Assembly (NCBI RefSeq): GCF_000004195.4
Contig: NC_030677.2
Span: forward strand, 103,266,329 to 103,330,328
DNA: 64,000 nt
Direction: 5' to 3'
From: Xenopus tropicalis
Taxonomy: Eukaryota > Chordata > Amphibia > Anura > Pipidae
Shown here: one piece after another, positions 1-12,200 of the stretch
Position numbering within the stretch: position 1 is the stretch's first letter
Layout: the number at the start of each line of letters is the position of its first letter
Translations under genes and position numbers: made by a program
The notes under the pieces: generated by a model
Database searches by the model: none
Told to the model about the DNA's origin: nothing
The model's input: only the letters and a program-made list of their open reading frames with translations

Positions 1-613
1 AGCAGAAATCAGTTCTTTTATTCAGAATAAAATTGACTGTCATATTGATTTGAAAGTAGTTTTTTTCCAGCTTTGGCCTTTAAATAATTCACCATAAGAT
101 GTGGCACTACTCCAGTGCTGGACTGAGATGAGAACATTTGATATGACAGTTTTGATTCTCTATCTGTTGCAGACATAGATACAAGAAAAGCAGATATAGC
201 TAACCCGGTTTCAACTTTAGCTATTTACTTGGTCCAATCAAGAACAAAGAGCAGAGTATACAGGTGCATGACTTGTCAAGAAAGTTACAACATGTACCTC
301 ATGGGAAAGGGTGTGTATGGGAACAGCACAGGGGTATAATCTTCCTGAAACCTGCCACTCCCTCTCACCTTGTTCTTGCTGAAAAACTTAAAAGCAGGTT
401 TTACTTTTACAGCAAAACATGAGTAAAGCAGCAGCCTAGGGACTTGCTTGTATGTCATAGCTAATGAACTCCCATCATCCTCAGCTAGCTTTACTGCGAT
501 TCATAAATAATACACATCAAACTACATAAAGCTTTCAGTGTAGTCACCCATATTAAGGGGTACATTATTCACTATACAAGATGTTACTGGTATATGCAGT
601 TCTGTATATATTC
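1..613. other. AT-rich intergenic DNA
   Basis: No exon, splice-bounded frame or terminal inverted repeat was recognised here. The short open frames are isolated and unlike any family I know. Confidence 0.5.
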
Positions 614-616
614 TTA

Positions 617-1084
617 GGGGCTGATTTACTAAGACACGATTTCGAATCCGAATTGGAAAAATTCCGATTGGAAACGAACATTTTGCGACTTTTTCGTATT
701 TTTTGCGAGTTTTTCGGCGTCTTTACAATTTTTGCGTAAAAACGCAAGTTTTTCGTAGCCATTACGAAAGTTGCGCAAAGTCGCGATTTTTTCGTAGCGT
801 TAACACTTGCGCGCAAAGTCACGCCTTTTTCGTAGCGTTAAAACTTAAAAGGCGCGACGTTTCGCGCAAGTTTTAACGCTACGAAAAAATCGCGACTTTC
901 CGCAACTTTCGTAATGGCTACGAAAAACTCGTGTTTTTACGCAAAAATCGTAAAGACGCCGAAAAACTCGCGTTTTTACGCAAAAATCGTAAAGACGCCG
1001 AAAAAAATCGCAAAATTACCGATCATTGCGAAAAAAACGCAATCGGACGCATTCGGCCCGTTCGTGGGTTAGTAAATGTGCCCC
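617..1084. mobile_element. PIF/Harbinger-type MITE, TTA target duplication
   Basis: The ends are inverted: the left begins GGGGCTGATTTACTAA and the right ends TTAGTAAATGTGCCCC. TTA lies on both sides (614-616 and 1085-1087). The interior folds back on itself around short TTTTTCG/CGAAAAA motifs and has no coding potential. Three-base TWA duplications are characteristic of PIF/Harbinger elements. The same family recurs at 48670-49157 and forms the outer ends of 39528-42875. Confidence 0.85.
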
Positions 1085-1200
1085 TTAGAGTAAAGTAAAA
1101 ATACTCACTCTTGCAAATATTGCAATAAATAAATATAAATATACATAGTTACAAAAATTAATATTTTTTATTAATACATTTTTTAATTTATAAAGTTTTT

Positions 1201-1282
1201 AGCTGGCTATACATGTCCAGATATACTTACGCAGGTAAGTATAAACCCTACTGCCTGACCATCTGGACATGTATGGCCAGGG
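1201..1282. repeat. Short inverted repeat
   Basis: CTGGCTATACATGTCCAG is repeated in inverted, slightly diverged form as CTGGACATGTATGGCCAG about 60 bases on. It looks like a small fold-back MITE related to the GGCCATACA family seen at 16965. Confidence 0.5.
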
Positions 1283-1784
1283 CTGTTATCAGAAATTACA
1301 GTGACCAATAAATCACACTTTTACATCACTTGGCTGCAGAATCCCCTCTACCCCTCTAATAGTGGTCCATCCCCTTTATTTCCTGTGGGGAATTCACAAA
1401 GTGAGGTAAACTGAAATTGGAGTAAGATTCATCGAAAGCCTTAAGCTGGCCATACACACACCGATATAATAGTATGAAACACAGTTTTGTATGATTTTCG
1501 TGTGTAGCTAATAATGTCAAATTCCGAAAGCTGGAGTTAAAGCAAAATTACTGATTTTGATGTAAGAAAAAACATTCTAGAGTAGAGTGGAGTAAATAAA
1601 AAACTGGCTTTCAGACTAGTGAGATTTAATTATTTTTTGGTGTACATAAACATATTACTATAATTTAACTTCAAATTCATCCAAACTCATTCAAACTCCA
1701 CTTTTGTAAATTCCTCCCCTGCTGAACTATTCGTTTACACAATTGTCCTTATTGAACAAGGTACCCTAGTACAGTATCTGTTTA

Positions 1785-2035
1785 TTAGGCCCGTTGGCCA
1801 ATTGGTGTATAACCTCCCTTAGGTGGGTATTTAATAATTAAATGATTACTGCTACTGGGCAAAGTTATGGTGGCCATACATGTTGCTTTTGCCCTAGTGC
1901 CAAACGGTAAAATTAAAACGGAGGGCACTAAAATCTGCCCGATCAAGATCTGGCCAATTTTAGGCCTATCAGGGGTGCACATACACGGGCAGCTAAGCTA
2001 CTGAGTTGGTCTGAAGGACCCCCCATATGTTTATT
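1785..2035 (-). repeat. Fragment of the GGTGGCCATACAC MITE family
   Basis: Contains ATGGTGGCCATACATG and a block matching the CTGGCCAATTTTAGGCC and CCGATCAAGATC part of the full copy at 16965-17313. It is diverged and lacks one clean end. Confidence 0.55.
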
Positions 2036-3296
2036 ACATATGGGGGTTAGTCTATAAGTTGTGCCCTATGTATTGTGGGAGATATATTGCCTCTTGAAAG
2101 GGTACAGTTACTAGGTATTTTACCCTGTACATGAGAGCAAGCAATAGAACAGTTTATATATACCAGCCTGCGGTGGCACCTGTTAGGCAGAAAGAAAATA
2201 GCGGCACTCAGTGACCACTGCCCCAGACTGGACTAAAATCAAGAAGGAGTGATTCATTTAAAATTTACAAACAATAAAATGTATAAATAAATATACAGAC
2301 TCATTTGCACTCTCAAAGTCAGACATCCCTTTGTTCTGAGAGTCGCATATTACTCACCACTCAGGAGCTACACATTCCCAAGTACTGGTATGGTGACCTA
2401 TTTCCAAGTGCTTTGGACATATTCTTGCATATTGTAGACTTTAATTCCCCAGCACTATAGAATGATATTGATACAAGATATACATATACTGAGGAATCCA
2501 TGTCTATATCCACAGTGAAAATCTGTTTCTTACAAATATAAAATCAAGAATACAGAAAAGCTCTGCTCAGAACACACAAACCAAGAGGTTATTTGTAAAC
2601 CTTCCCCTGGAAGTTGGCAGAAATGCAGTGACCCTTAACATATTTTTAAGATTCCATTATTAATGTCCATGAATAAGAAATTCCTTGGTTACCACCCTGA
2701 ACAAAAGGGTTGCAGTGAAAGGGTTAAGAAGGCAGATGGCTATTCCAATGCAAGCAGTGTGGGGTAAGGGGGGAGTACAATCGAGTAGGGAAGGGGTAAT
2801 GACCAGCTCTGTAGCTGATGGCTCATTTATTATATAGCCTGAGGGGGTTGATGACATTAATATGAAATTGATCACAGTGAGGGAAGACTTCACACTTCAT
2901 CTGTTTCTTTATACAGCAGCTGTGTTCTCTCTACTCAGGTCAGCCTTTGCTTTTGTACCAACTCTCCTGACTCCTTTTGCTTATCACAGGCTCTCATCTA
3001 AAAACCTGGAATGCGTTAATAACATGATATTAAAACCTGGCATGCATAAATAATAACGAAGAGCAAACAGTTTGTTGTCTTGGAGTCCTCTAAATAGAAT
3101 TTGACTAAGAAATAAGGTTATAAAAACAACACTGCCTTTTCCTGCCAACCTTCCAGATCACTGACATAGCATTTGATGCTTAATGGGTAAGTTTATCAGG
3201 CAATTAGTTTTTAACTTATAATATTTTATATTTTTGGAATTGTTCTCTTTTTTGTGTTGCAACTCTCCAGCTTGGAATGTATTTATTTATCCTACC

Positions 3297-3297
<1 letters not shown>
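2036..3297. other. Intergenic DNA, nothing recognised
   Basis: AT-rich sequence without a recognisable exon. Open frames at 2660-2893 (minus) and 2862-3053 (plus) show no family resemblance and no flanking splice sites that would support them. Confidence 0.45.

Positions 3298-3329
<32 letters not shown>
3298..3329. repeat. (AGC)n microsatellite
   Basis: About ten uninterrupted AGC/CAG triplets. No convincing open frame crosses them, so they are probably non-coding. Confidence 0.95.
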
Positions 3330-3331
<2 letters not shown>

Positions 3332-3822
3332 AAGTCAGAATGTCAGATAAATAGACGAGAGCTTGAACAAAATAAAAAATAAAAATAAACAATAGAAACT
3401 ATGAATGTCACACAATCAACGTGCTCTTACACATTGTTTTTTTGCGTATTTGATGCGTGTTTGAAGTGCAGGTTTGAGATCAGTCATAATCTAATTGCTT
3501 TTATTATATTTTGCCTGAGTGTTCAGAGTTGTATTTTATTGCAATTGCCTTTCACTCTGTGTTTTGTTGCATTTGACATGCATTCAATAGCCAATAGAAC
3601 AGAGAGTTGCTTTTGAATCTCCCAAAAATACATTTAGGTGCATTAACGCATATAAACACAATATATGTTTTATACGCAGTCATGTGTGTTTGCAAACACA
3701 TAAAAAAACACCTGTGTGTAAGAACTGCTTGTAAGGGTAAGGGCACATTTGGTGGATGATCCACTTTTCTAAGCTTGCTTTTTGTATGCAGACTAAGAAA
3801 AACAGATTCGCTCGTATCTGCA

Positions 3823-3963
3823 GCTCCACAGACAGACTGGATCAGCTTGTGTGCAGCTACACTGAACAGACTTCGGCCTGAAAACTGCAAAAGCATTCCT
3901 TTTTATGACAAAATCCGTTCAGTGTAGCTACACACAGGCCAACCCAGTGTCTGTCTGTGGTGC
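3823..3963. repeat. Imperfect inverted repeat
   Basis: CTCCACAGACAGACTGG and GTGTGCAGCTACACTGAAC on the left reappear inverted on the right as CAGTGTCTGTCTGTGG and GTTCAGTGTAGCTACACAC. It is a fold-back repeat of unknown family. Confidence 0.6.
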
Positions 3964-5456
3964 TATACAGGGCCGTGGATGGGAGCAAATACACTTTCTT
4001 AGCCTGTCTATTTATCTATCTCATCATCTATCTCTATAACTAGTTTTCCTACAAATATTTGCACATGAGGTGTACTGGATTGCCAGGGGGCTGCCTACAC
4101 AGCACTTTCTACGCTTTAACAATGCTGCCACAAGTGTGAGCCGAACCACCCCAATGATTTTTTTTGTGATGGGGCCTAGCCCATACGAGCTACGCCTTAA
4201 AGCAGTAATAAATATGTATCAAACCTGTGCCCTAGGAAATCAGGTACCAAAATATCATTATCCAATATTCCCCATTAAAATACTAAGAAATCTGGAGCAA
4301 AGATGTTTTGTGGATTAATGCTGCATTCTTTTGTAAAGGTACCAGCATAGTTATCAAAATTTGCACAACTGGAGAATAAAATTACAGTAAGACACAATTA
4401 TGTTTTTGCCACAGTGGCAATAGGGTAAAGTCCAGGAGGAAACTTGATTGCAATTTTTTCAGTTAGTTTCATTGAGGTTGAAAAATTCCAATTGGCTTGA
4501 AAATTATGAAAATTGATAAAATTTGAACACCAAATTGCTTGAATGTAAATCCAATTCCCAATAACTTCTATAGCATTTTGACATGTTTAAGGTGGTGAAA
4601 AATCTTGACTACTTGCAGTACAAAATTACAGCAAAATCTATAATTGTTAAAAAAAATCTGCCTTTTAGAGATTAGGTGAAATGTAGGATGGCTGGGAGGG
4701 TATCATATAAATGTGGGCCTTCCAGCTGATGTTAATCTACAAGTCTCATTATCTCACCACAAGCTTTTATGCCTCAGTATCCCACTTTTTCTAAATGGAG
4801 CCCTGTACAAATAGGGGTAATTGTGTGAGCTTCAGTAATAATGTTTAGGTGTGTTACTATTACAATCAATTATTTCTTTTGCCCTTCATTTCTTCACCCC
4901 CATGTGCCAGGTTACTCTTAGATCTTCTAATGCCTTATGTTGCCAATAAACACATGTTATTGCATAGATAAAAATGGAGCACAAAACCATAGAATCATAA
5001 GTGTCGGCAGGTTGGTACTTTTATTCTAGAATCTTTAGCTTTACAGCTGAGTATACACAGTCAGAGAATGTTCACCAGTACTGAACCAAACTGCCATAAA
5101 TCTGTGAATGAAACAACATGAATTCTGGGCATTCTGCTTAGAAACACTAGATCTGCCTATTTGGTAATTGCTGTACAAACCCAGCTTTACAGCTTATTCT
5201 ATATTTTCAAGTACCATATCTTGCAACTAAATACATGTAAGCAAAGGACACCCAGATATGGGGAACACCTTGTATTAGAAACTGTCTATTTCTGTTTGAC
5301 GTCATTACAAACCTACCCACTGAGAAATGTGAAAAATGCTTTTGACCTTTATTTTACCAGTATTCCCATGAAAGAAAAAGGTGTGTAACATGCTTTTGCA
5401 TGAGCTGTTTTTTATCTTTCAAATTCTTTGGTACCATGGCAGAGAGTTGATGGCTA
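3964..5456. other. Intergenic DNA, nothing recognised
   Basis: AT-rich with short simple-sequence patches (ATCTATCT near 4010-4035). No supportable gene or transposon end was seen. Confidence 0.45.
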
Positions 5457-5660
5457 TATATATATATATAGTCTCTAGAAAGCCGGCACTCACGTTTAGC
5501 AGTTACAGGATGCCCGGGTGCAGTGTTGAAAATTCAGGAAACATGTCAAAAGTAGAATACCGCACTCACAGGACTTAGTAGAAGATAATGAAGATTTATT
5601 GTTCACAGCATACAACTGACGTTTCGGCTGTATCCACAGCCTTTATCAAGGCTATATATA
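5457..5660. mobile_element. Fold-back element between TA tracts
   Basis: The block starts right after a (TA)n run and ends at another (GGCTATATATATA). Inside are two GCACTCAC motifs, GCCCGGGTGCAG, and ACGTTTCGGCTG followed by TTTATCAAGG. The GCACTCAC and GCCCGGGTGC motifs recur around the palindrome at 23196-23440, so these appear to be one family that targets TA microsatellites. Confidence 0.5.
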
Positions 5661-5954
5661 TATTTATTTATTTATAAGTCCAGGAATGGTGCACACAGAG
5701 AACTCCAGGTACTGCCTGGGTGCATGGTTTAACTGTAAGGAGCACAGGGAGACCGGCGCGCGTCCCTACCTTTAGGCGCACAGGTCCCCGGTCTCCTCTG
5801 ACGTCACTTTGGCGCCAAATTCAAACCTTTAAAAGTGCTACTTTGCTTGTTTTCCTTGCCCAAGCTGGTCCCTACCTAAGGGGTTATTCCAAGCAGTTTC
5901 TGGGTCCTAAGCATACAGACTGTAACATTAACATAACATAATTAATAAGCACAA
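5661..5954. other. GC-richer block, origin unknown
   Basis: Holds GACCGGCGCGCGTCCC and TCTGACGTCACTTTGG, unlike the AT-rich surroundings. It could be a fragment of an LTR or other transposon; I recognise no family. Confidence 0.3.
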
Positions 5955-6150
5955 ACAAACTGCACTCACAGGACTTGTATGAAGCAAAAAAAATTGTTGT
6001 TGAATTTAATGTTTCAGCTTAGACTCAAGCTGTCTTCAGGACGGCTTGAGTCTAAGCCGAAACGTTAAATGAAACACCATTTTTTTTGCTTTATACAAGT
6101 CCCGTGAGTGTGGTTTGTTTGTGTTTACTATATATATATATTTAAATATG
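5955..6150. mobile_element. Palindromic MITE ending in a TA tract
   Basis: A near-complete palindrome. The left arm has CACTCACAGGACTTGTAT and GCTTAGACTCAAGC; the right arm mirrors them as GCTTGAGTCTAAGC and TACAAGTCCCGTGAGTG. It ends in (TA)n near 6130 and shares the CACTCACAGGACTT motif with the block at 5457. Confidence 0.65.
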
Positions 6151-8650
6151 TCATGTCTTCAAGGTGTATCCTAATTCAAGTATTTATTTGGGAAATTCAT
6201 AATAATTGTTAGTAGTAACAATAGAGGGAAGGTGATCTGTTTACATTGACAATGTTTTACTCTAGTTTGCCTTTATATGCACAGCAGAAATAACATAGGG
6301 GATAAAAATCTATTTTGTTTTGTTGTTTTTAAGATATTATTTTTATAAACCACCCTTATAATTAATCTGCAATCCATGCTGTAACTCCTACAACCTTGCT
6401 GATGTGTATCAATGTATTGGAGTCTTGATCTCACCATGGGGAAAAGTGGATTATTGACAAAATAATGCCACTAAGGGTTTCCATGCATACACTTTTATAA
6501 AATGGGTATTGGCACACCCTGTAATTAGGGCCAAAGCTAGGGGTAGGCAGAAGTCTATGTGTCTAAGGTGCAACATTAGGGGGGCGCTAGCATCTTACGC
6601 ACATAGAACTGCTATCTCCTCTAACTCTGCCCTGTGGATCAGGATCATTGAGCAGGAAAGCAATGCACAGGAAGTAAAGTTGTCTTGTGGAAGTTGACAA
6701 TCGGAGGGGGGGGGGCTGGGAAGTGGCTTAGAATGTGGGGAGTTGGCCTTGGTGCCCTTCAGAGGGGCCACATCAAAAATTCAACCACTATGGGGGCTTC
6801 AAACAATAACATTTGACGATCACTGTCATAGGACCTGTTGGAGTGAGGAACAAGTCAATGAGCTGATGCGGTCCCCAATCTGAAGGCAAAATCAAACCTA
6901 CCTGATCATCATCTTGCCAAACTTGAGCCACATATTGGTTGGGTAGGCCCATATTTTCAATATTAATGCTTGCCCTGGGACCTTGTGCAACGGAATTCCT
7001 CTGGCACTTCTAATAATATTTTAGAATATTTTATTCCCCTTATAATTAGTACAACTTTAAAATAAATTTCAGTGTAGGAGTTCCAAAGTTATTAGCTACA
7101 AAGTCTGGAATGTTAAATCTCTTAGTTACAAAGCGTAGGACTATGGATCACAAACCTTTAGATTGATGTTTCTTTGTCAGGTCGATGTTCCCCTTTAAGC
7201 TCATGTGCTTGGGCACACAAGTGTGCATACAAACACTTTTTATGAAAATAAATTATTTTTTAGTTATTTTGATCTAGTTCTGGTAAATGCCAGAGGGGCT
7301 GCTGTAAGATAACATAAACATTCAATATTTGTGGGCTGGTGGGGGCTGTTTGGCTCTCTGTGTACTTAAAATACCAGTTCCTATTATGAGTCTCAGTTCG
7401 GACCTGTTCTGACCCATTAACTTTCCTGCATACACAGGTTTTCAATGTATGTTTTCGATTTTAAACAATAGAGCTAACATTAACAGCATCAGCGAGTGGG
7501 GGAGGGTGAACATTTTCTTTGAATTTATGTATGTGGCCTTCAATTATTAATATATTACACATAAATATTAATACAAAAGACAGCAAAACCTGCTATGTCA
7601 CCTCAAACCTATTGCTCAAATAAACAAAATTTCTTTTGTTCCGAATTCTTCACTCTTCTATAATACCAAGACAGTGTTAATGATAGATTCAGCTTAAATT
7701 CATGTTGATTGCAGAACATTTAGTTTCATTTTAAATTGTTGTTTTAATACATTTTAGGCAAACTGCAGCCAGTTATGTAAAAATTGGTTTAAATTGCCCC
7801 TTTGTGAACACATTATAACATTACGAATTCTTTCCTGAGGCAATCAGTTTGTATATCAACCATTACATTGTGAAAGCATAGTGCATTAATATGTGCAACT
7901 GTGTAAATTGCAGGGAATTTAAATAAATTATAGTGCCGATAAATGAGTACTAACATTAATGATTTGAAAGCCCCTTTTGCCTTGGAGCTATCCAATGATT
8001 ATAAAATTTATGTTTGGATATTATGTGCTGTATTTTATTTCTGTACTTGCTGCTCCTTTCATGTTCATCTACCACCTGATGTCCAAGACCAAAATGATTA
8101 ACTATATAACTACTGTCTCTGGATTGCCTCTTTTGTCCTCTGAAGTGTATCATGGACAAAGCAATTTCTTCTCTTCTTGTCTCTGAGAAAGGAACATTTT
8201 ATAATGCTTGGTCACACTATTATGTAATCTATTCACTATAGCATGAACTTATTTTGCATTCATAAAATAATGGTTTCAGAATTCTGCAATATTTTCTTTA
8301 TAGCCTATTATTTACAGCACACCACGAGCTGTGCGATATAGGTAATAGTGTGTGCACACAGCCCCTTAGTGGCATTATTTGGTGTCAATATCCCATTTTT
8401 CCCCATGTTGAGTCCAAAAGACTCTGATACACTGATACACATCAGCAAGGATTTTTTTTTTTAGTAACCATTGTTACCCACTATGTCCTGAGGAGCAGCG
8501 CCAGATTTTTAATGGGGGGGCGCCCTGAGGCCACCCCCATTTGCATCCCCCCCCGCACATGCGCATTCGCGAACCCACACCCCAACTTGTGAGCATGCTC
8601 ATGCACTCATTCATTTAAACTTACATACGGAGCAGTGGGGAGAGGTCCAG
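6151..8650. other. Intergenic DNA; degraded repeat at the right end
   Basis: Mostly unique AT-rich sequence with no supported exon. The GC-rich block at 8495-8650 (GGGGGGGCGCCCTGAGGCC) looks like an older repeat. The LTR element inserted into it, because its right part resumes at 13172. Confidence 0.45.
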
Positions 8651-8655
8651 AGAGG

Positions 8656-9293
8656 TGTCACGATCTCCCTGAGGAGATGCCGTGGAGTACCAGGAAGGTG
8701 GGAGCCTGAAGACGGGGTAACCCGGAGTGTAGCCATAGATCACAGAACTGGTGTCTGAGGCCATGTTGGAAGTGAAGAACTTTAATAAACTAGTGATGTA
8801 ACAGAACACACAATGGATATACACAGAATATATATCACGGCAGGCAGAGGCAGAATCCAAAAACAGGCAAAAGGTCAGGGCAAGCGGCAGTCAAACGAAG
8901 TAAAGGACAGGCCAAGGTCAAAACCGGGAAATCAAGGTAGAACAAGGAAGGGCTCAGGAACAAGGCAGAAGGCAGGATCATGACACGGAACTGGAGCTTG
9001 GAACCAGCGAGAAACAAGGACACAGACACAGGAACAGGGAACATGGAGGCAGGGTCACGAGAGACAATTAATGACCAAGCAAGGGGCAATGGTCAGGGAA
9101 AAGCTTATAAAGGGAGAAGATTAGAAGATGGGAAACACATGAGGTTAATGAGGTGGGCGGAGGAAAGGGAGCAGACAGAAAGTAGGAGACAAGAGCAGAA
9201 ACAGACAGACCGAAATGCCTCCAGTGGCTACAGAGGCAAATGCATGCCGCCAGGAACACCCCAAGTGGTGTTCGAATCCCGCTGATCCTGACA
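8656..9293 (-). repeat. 3' LTR
   Basis: This 638-bp copy adjoins the polypurine tract, so it is the 3' LTR of the minus-strand element. It supplies the last 50 or so codons of the internal frame and the polyadenylation signal. Confidence 0.92.
8781..8786 (-). terminator. Candidate LTR polyadenylation signal ATTAAA
   Basis: On minus the LTR reads TTTATTAAAG, containing the common variant ATTAAA. It lies about 320 bases downstream of the LTR TATA box, a plausible place for an R/U5 signal. No canonical AATAAA was seen on this strand of the LTR. Confidence 0.4.
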
Positions 9294-12200
9294 TTACCCC
9301 CCCCTTGAGGATCGACCACTGGGCGATCCCAGGATCAGGTGGACATATTTTAAACATTTTCCTACCAAAAATGTCCTTAAGGTTTGCAGTCCAAAAAATG
9401 TCCAAAAGTTTCAAGTCCAGAGAGACCAAAAACAAAAGAACTGCAAAAAATTGAAAATAACCAGGATCAGAAGCCAAAGCCAGAGGGTCGTCAGGAACAG
9501 AAGCCGGAATCAGAGGGTCATCAGAAGTCGAAGCCAGAGGGTCGTCAGGAACAGAAGCCGAAGCCAAGGGGTCGTCAGGAACAGAAGCCGAAGCCAAGGG
9601 GTCATCAGGAACAGAAGCCGAAGCCAGGGGGTCATCAGGAACAGAAGCCGAAGCCAGGGGGTCGTCAGGAACAGAAGCCGAAGCCAGGGGGTCGTCAGGA
9701 ACAGAAGCCGAAGCCAGGGGGTCGTCAGGAACGGAAGCCGGAATCAGAGGGTCGCCAAAGCCAGGAGCCAGAACAGGAGTGTCGCCAGAGTCAGGAGCCG
9801 AAGCCAGAGGGTCGTCAGGAACGGAAGCCGGAATCAGAGGGTCATCAGAAGCCGAAGCCAAAGGGTCGCCAAAGCCAGGAGCCAGAACAGGAGTGTCGCC
9901 AGAGTCAGGAGCCGAAGCCAGAGGATCATTAACACAAGGTAGGCCACCAAGGTCAGGATTTAGAACTGAGAAGTTGCCAGAATCGAGAGCCACAGCGGAT
10001 GAGACGCCAGGGTCAGGAGCCACAGCGGATGAGACGCCAGGGTCAGGAGCCACAGCGGATGAGACGCCAGGGTCAGGAGCCACAGCGGATGAGACGCCAG
10101 GGTCAGGAGCCACAGCGGATGAGACGCCAGGGTCAGGAGCCACAGCGGATGAGACGCCACACAAAACACCCATTACAGGTGAAGCACCATCAAACACACC
10201 CATTACAGGTGGAGGACCATCATAGACACCCATTACAGGTGAAGCACCATCATACACACCCACTACAGGTGGAAGAGAGATGCCCAGGGAAGCAACAAGA
10301 CCACCACTCCCTGCAACGGAACTGGCAGTGTCTGTGACAACAGAACCACCAGATCTAGTAGCAGGGAAGGTAGGTCCGGAAGCAATTTTGTCCTCAGAGG
10401 CTGCTGGCAGAAGCATTGGCACTGAAGCGAGAACAGGCACGACCGCTGGCACAGAGGCTGGAGCAGCCACAACTGCTGACATGGGAGCTGGCAGGACCAC
10501 TGGCACAGGAGCTATCACAGGCAGGACCACTGGCACAGGAGCTGGAACTGATGGCTGGAGAACCGGCTCAGGAGCTGATGGCTGGAGAACCGGCACGGAG
10601 GCTGGAGCTGATGGCTGGAGAACTGACACAAGGGAAGGAGCTGGTACAGACCTTACTGCTGGCACAGGAGGAGGCAGCCGTCGGGGTGCAGGCACAGGCT
10701 GAGTAGCAGACACCGGAACAGGCACTGGCTGGATGGCAGACACCGGAACAGGCACTGGCTGGATGGCAGACACCGGAACAGGCACTGGCTGGATGGCAGA
10801 CACCGGAACAGGCACTGGCTGGATGGCAGACACCGGAGCAGGCACTGGCTGGATGGCAGACACCGGAGCAGGCACTGGCTGGATGGCAGACACCGGAGCA
10901 GGCACTGGCTGGATGGCAGACACCGGAACAGGCACTGGCTGGATGGCAGACACCGGAGCAGGCACTGGCTGGATGGCAGACACCGGAGCAGGCACTGGCT
11001 GGATGGCAGGAACCGGAGACTGGACTGCGGATGCAGGAACCGGAGACTGGACTGCGGATGCAGGAACCGGAGACTGGACTGCGGATGCAGGAACCGGAGA
11101 CTGGACTGCGGATGCAGGAACCGGAGACTGGACTGCGGATGCAGGAACCGGAGACTGGACTGCGGATGCAGGAACCGGAGACTGGACTGCGGATGCAGGA
11201 ACCGGAGACTGGACTGCGGATGCAGGAACCGGCAGGTTAACAGCAGGTGCTAGAGCAGACAGCAGCAGCTTTCGGGGAGCCGTCACAGGAGCAGACAGTT
11301 TTCGGGGAGCCGGCACAGGAGCAGACAGCTTTCGGGGAGCCGGCACAGGAGCGGAGACTGGCACAGGAGCGGAGACTGGCACAGGAGCGGAGACTGGCAC
11401 AGGAGCAGTCAGCTTTCGGGGAGCCGGCACAGGAGCAGACAGCTTTCGGGGAGCCGGCACAGGAGCTGAGGGTTGCAGTTCAGGCACAGAAGCTGAGGGT
11501 TGCAGTTCAGGCACAGAAGCTGAAGCAGGACAAGGCCGCTGTTGCTGGGGCACTGGCACAGAGGCTGGAGCGGGAGACTGAAGCACTGGCATAGGAGCCG
11601 ATGAAGGTTCAGAGCTGGGCTGCCCGAGGACTGGTAGGGACCCAATCCGTGGGAAAGCTGGCAAAGGACCAAGCCGCCTGAGCGCAGGTACCAGAAAAAT
11701 AGGCAGATGAGCAGGAACTGAAGGCTGGGCAGCCGGCCCTGGAGCAGACACTGGAAGCTTGGCTGCAGGAACTTGAGTAAGAGACTGGTTTTTAATAGAC
11801 AGACTCACAAACTGGGGTTCAGGTCTGAGAGACTTGAAAATGGTCACAGGTTTGATGTCAGACTGCGGAACAGCCAAAGCTGACAGGGGAGCAGTTACAG
11901 ACTGAACTGAAGGTAAATGAACAGACATGGGTTTAATGGCAGTTTGAATCTCATCCTCATCAGTATCCACATCTTCCCAATCTTCATAATCAGAAAAATC
12001 AGTATAGTCATCTTCACAGTCTAGTTCCTCATCATAAAAATCATAATAGGAAGGAACAGTAGGCTGGTGGATATTCAATATATTTAACTCAACAAGCTGT
12101 GAATATCTTGGGACTGAAGGGGTAAACGGGAAAGGTTTTACAGAACCGGCAGTCACAGTGGCACTTGAAGAGAATGAGTCAGAGGTAACTGGGAATAAAT

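Noticed and set aside
3552..3896. 114-codon minus-strand frame
   Set aside because: No family features; overlaps an inverted repeat and has no splice or promoter support.
9262..9293. TTCGAATCCCGC near the LTR edge resembles a tRNA T-arm
   Set aside because: No acceptor stem, D-arm or anticodon arm can be built around it; the same text occurs in both LTRs.
9145..10300. D-S-G tripeptides in the repeat protein as a possible retropepsin active site
   Set aside because: They sit in repeated Pro/Asp-rich units without the hydrophobic flanks of an aspartic protease.
9500..11300. Regular direct repeats resembling a CRISPR array
   Set aside because: There are no unique spacers; the units abut and encode protein repeats inside a eukaryotic LTR element.
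9384..11594. Long plus-strand frames over the minisatellites (for example 10733-11581)
   Set aside because: They are shadows of triplet repeats; they lack start context, domains or consistency, while the minus frame links gag to the LTR.
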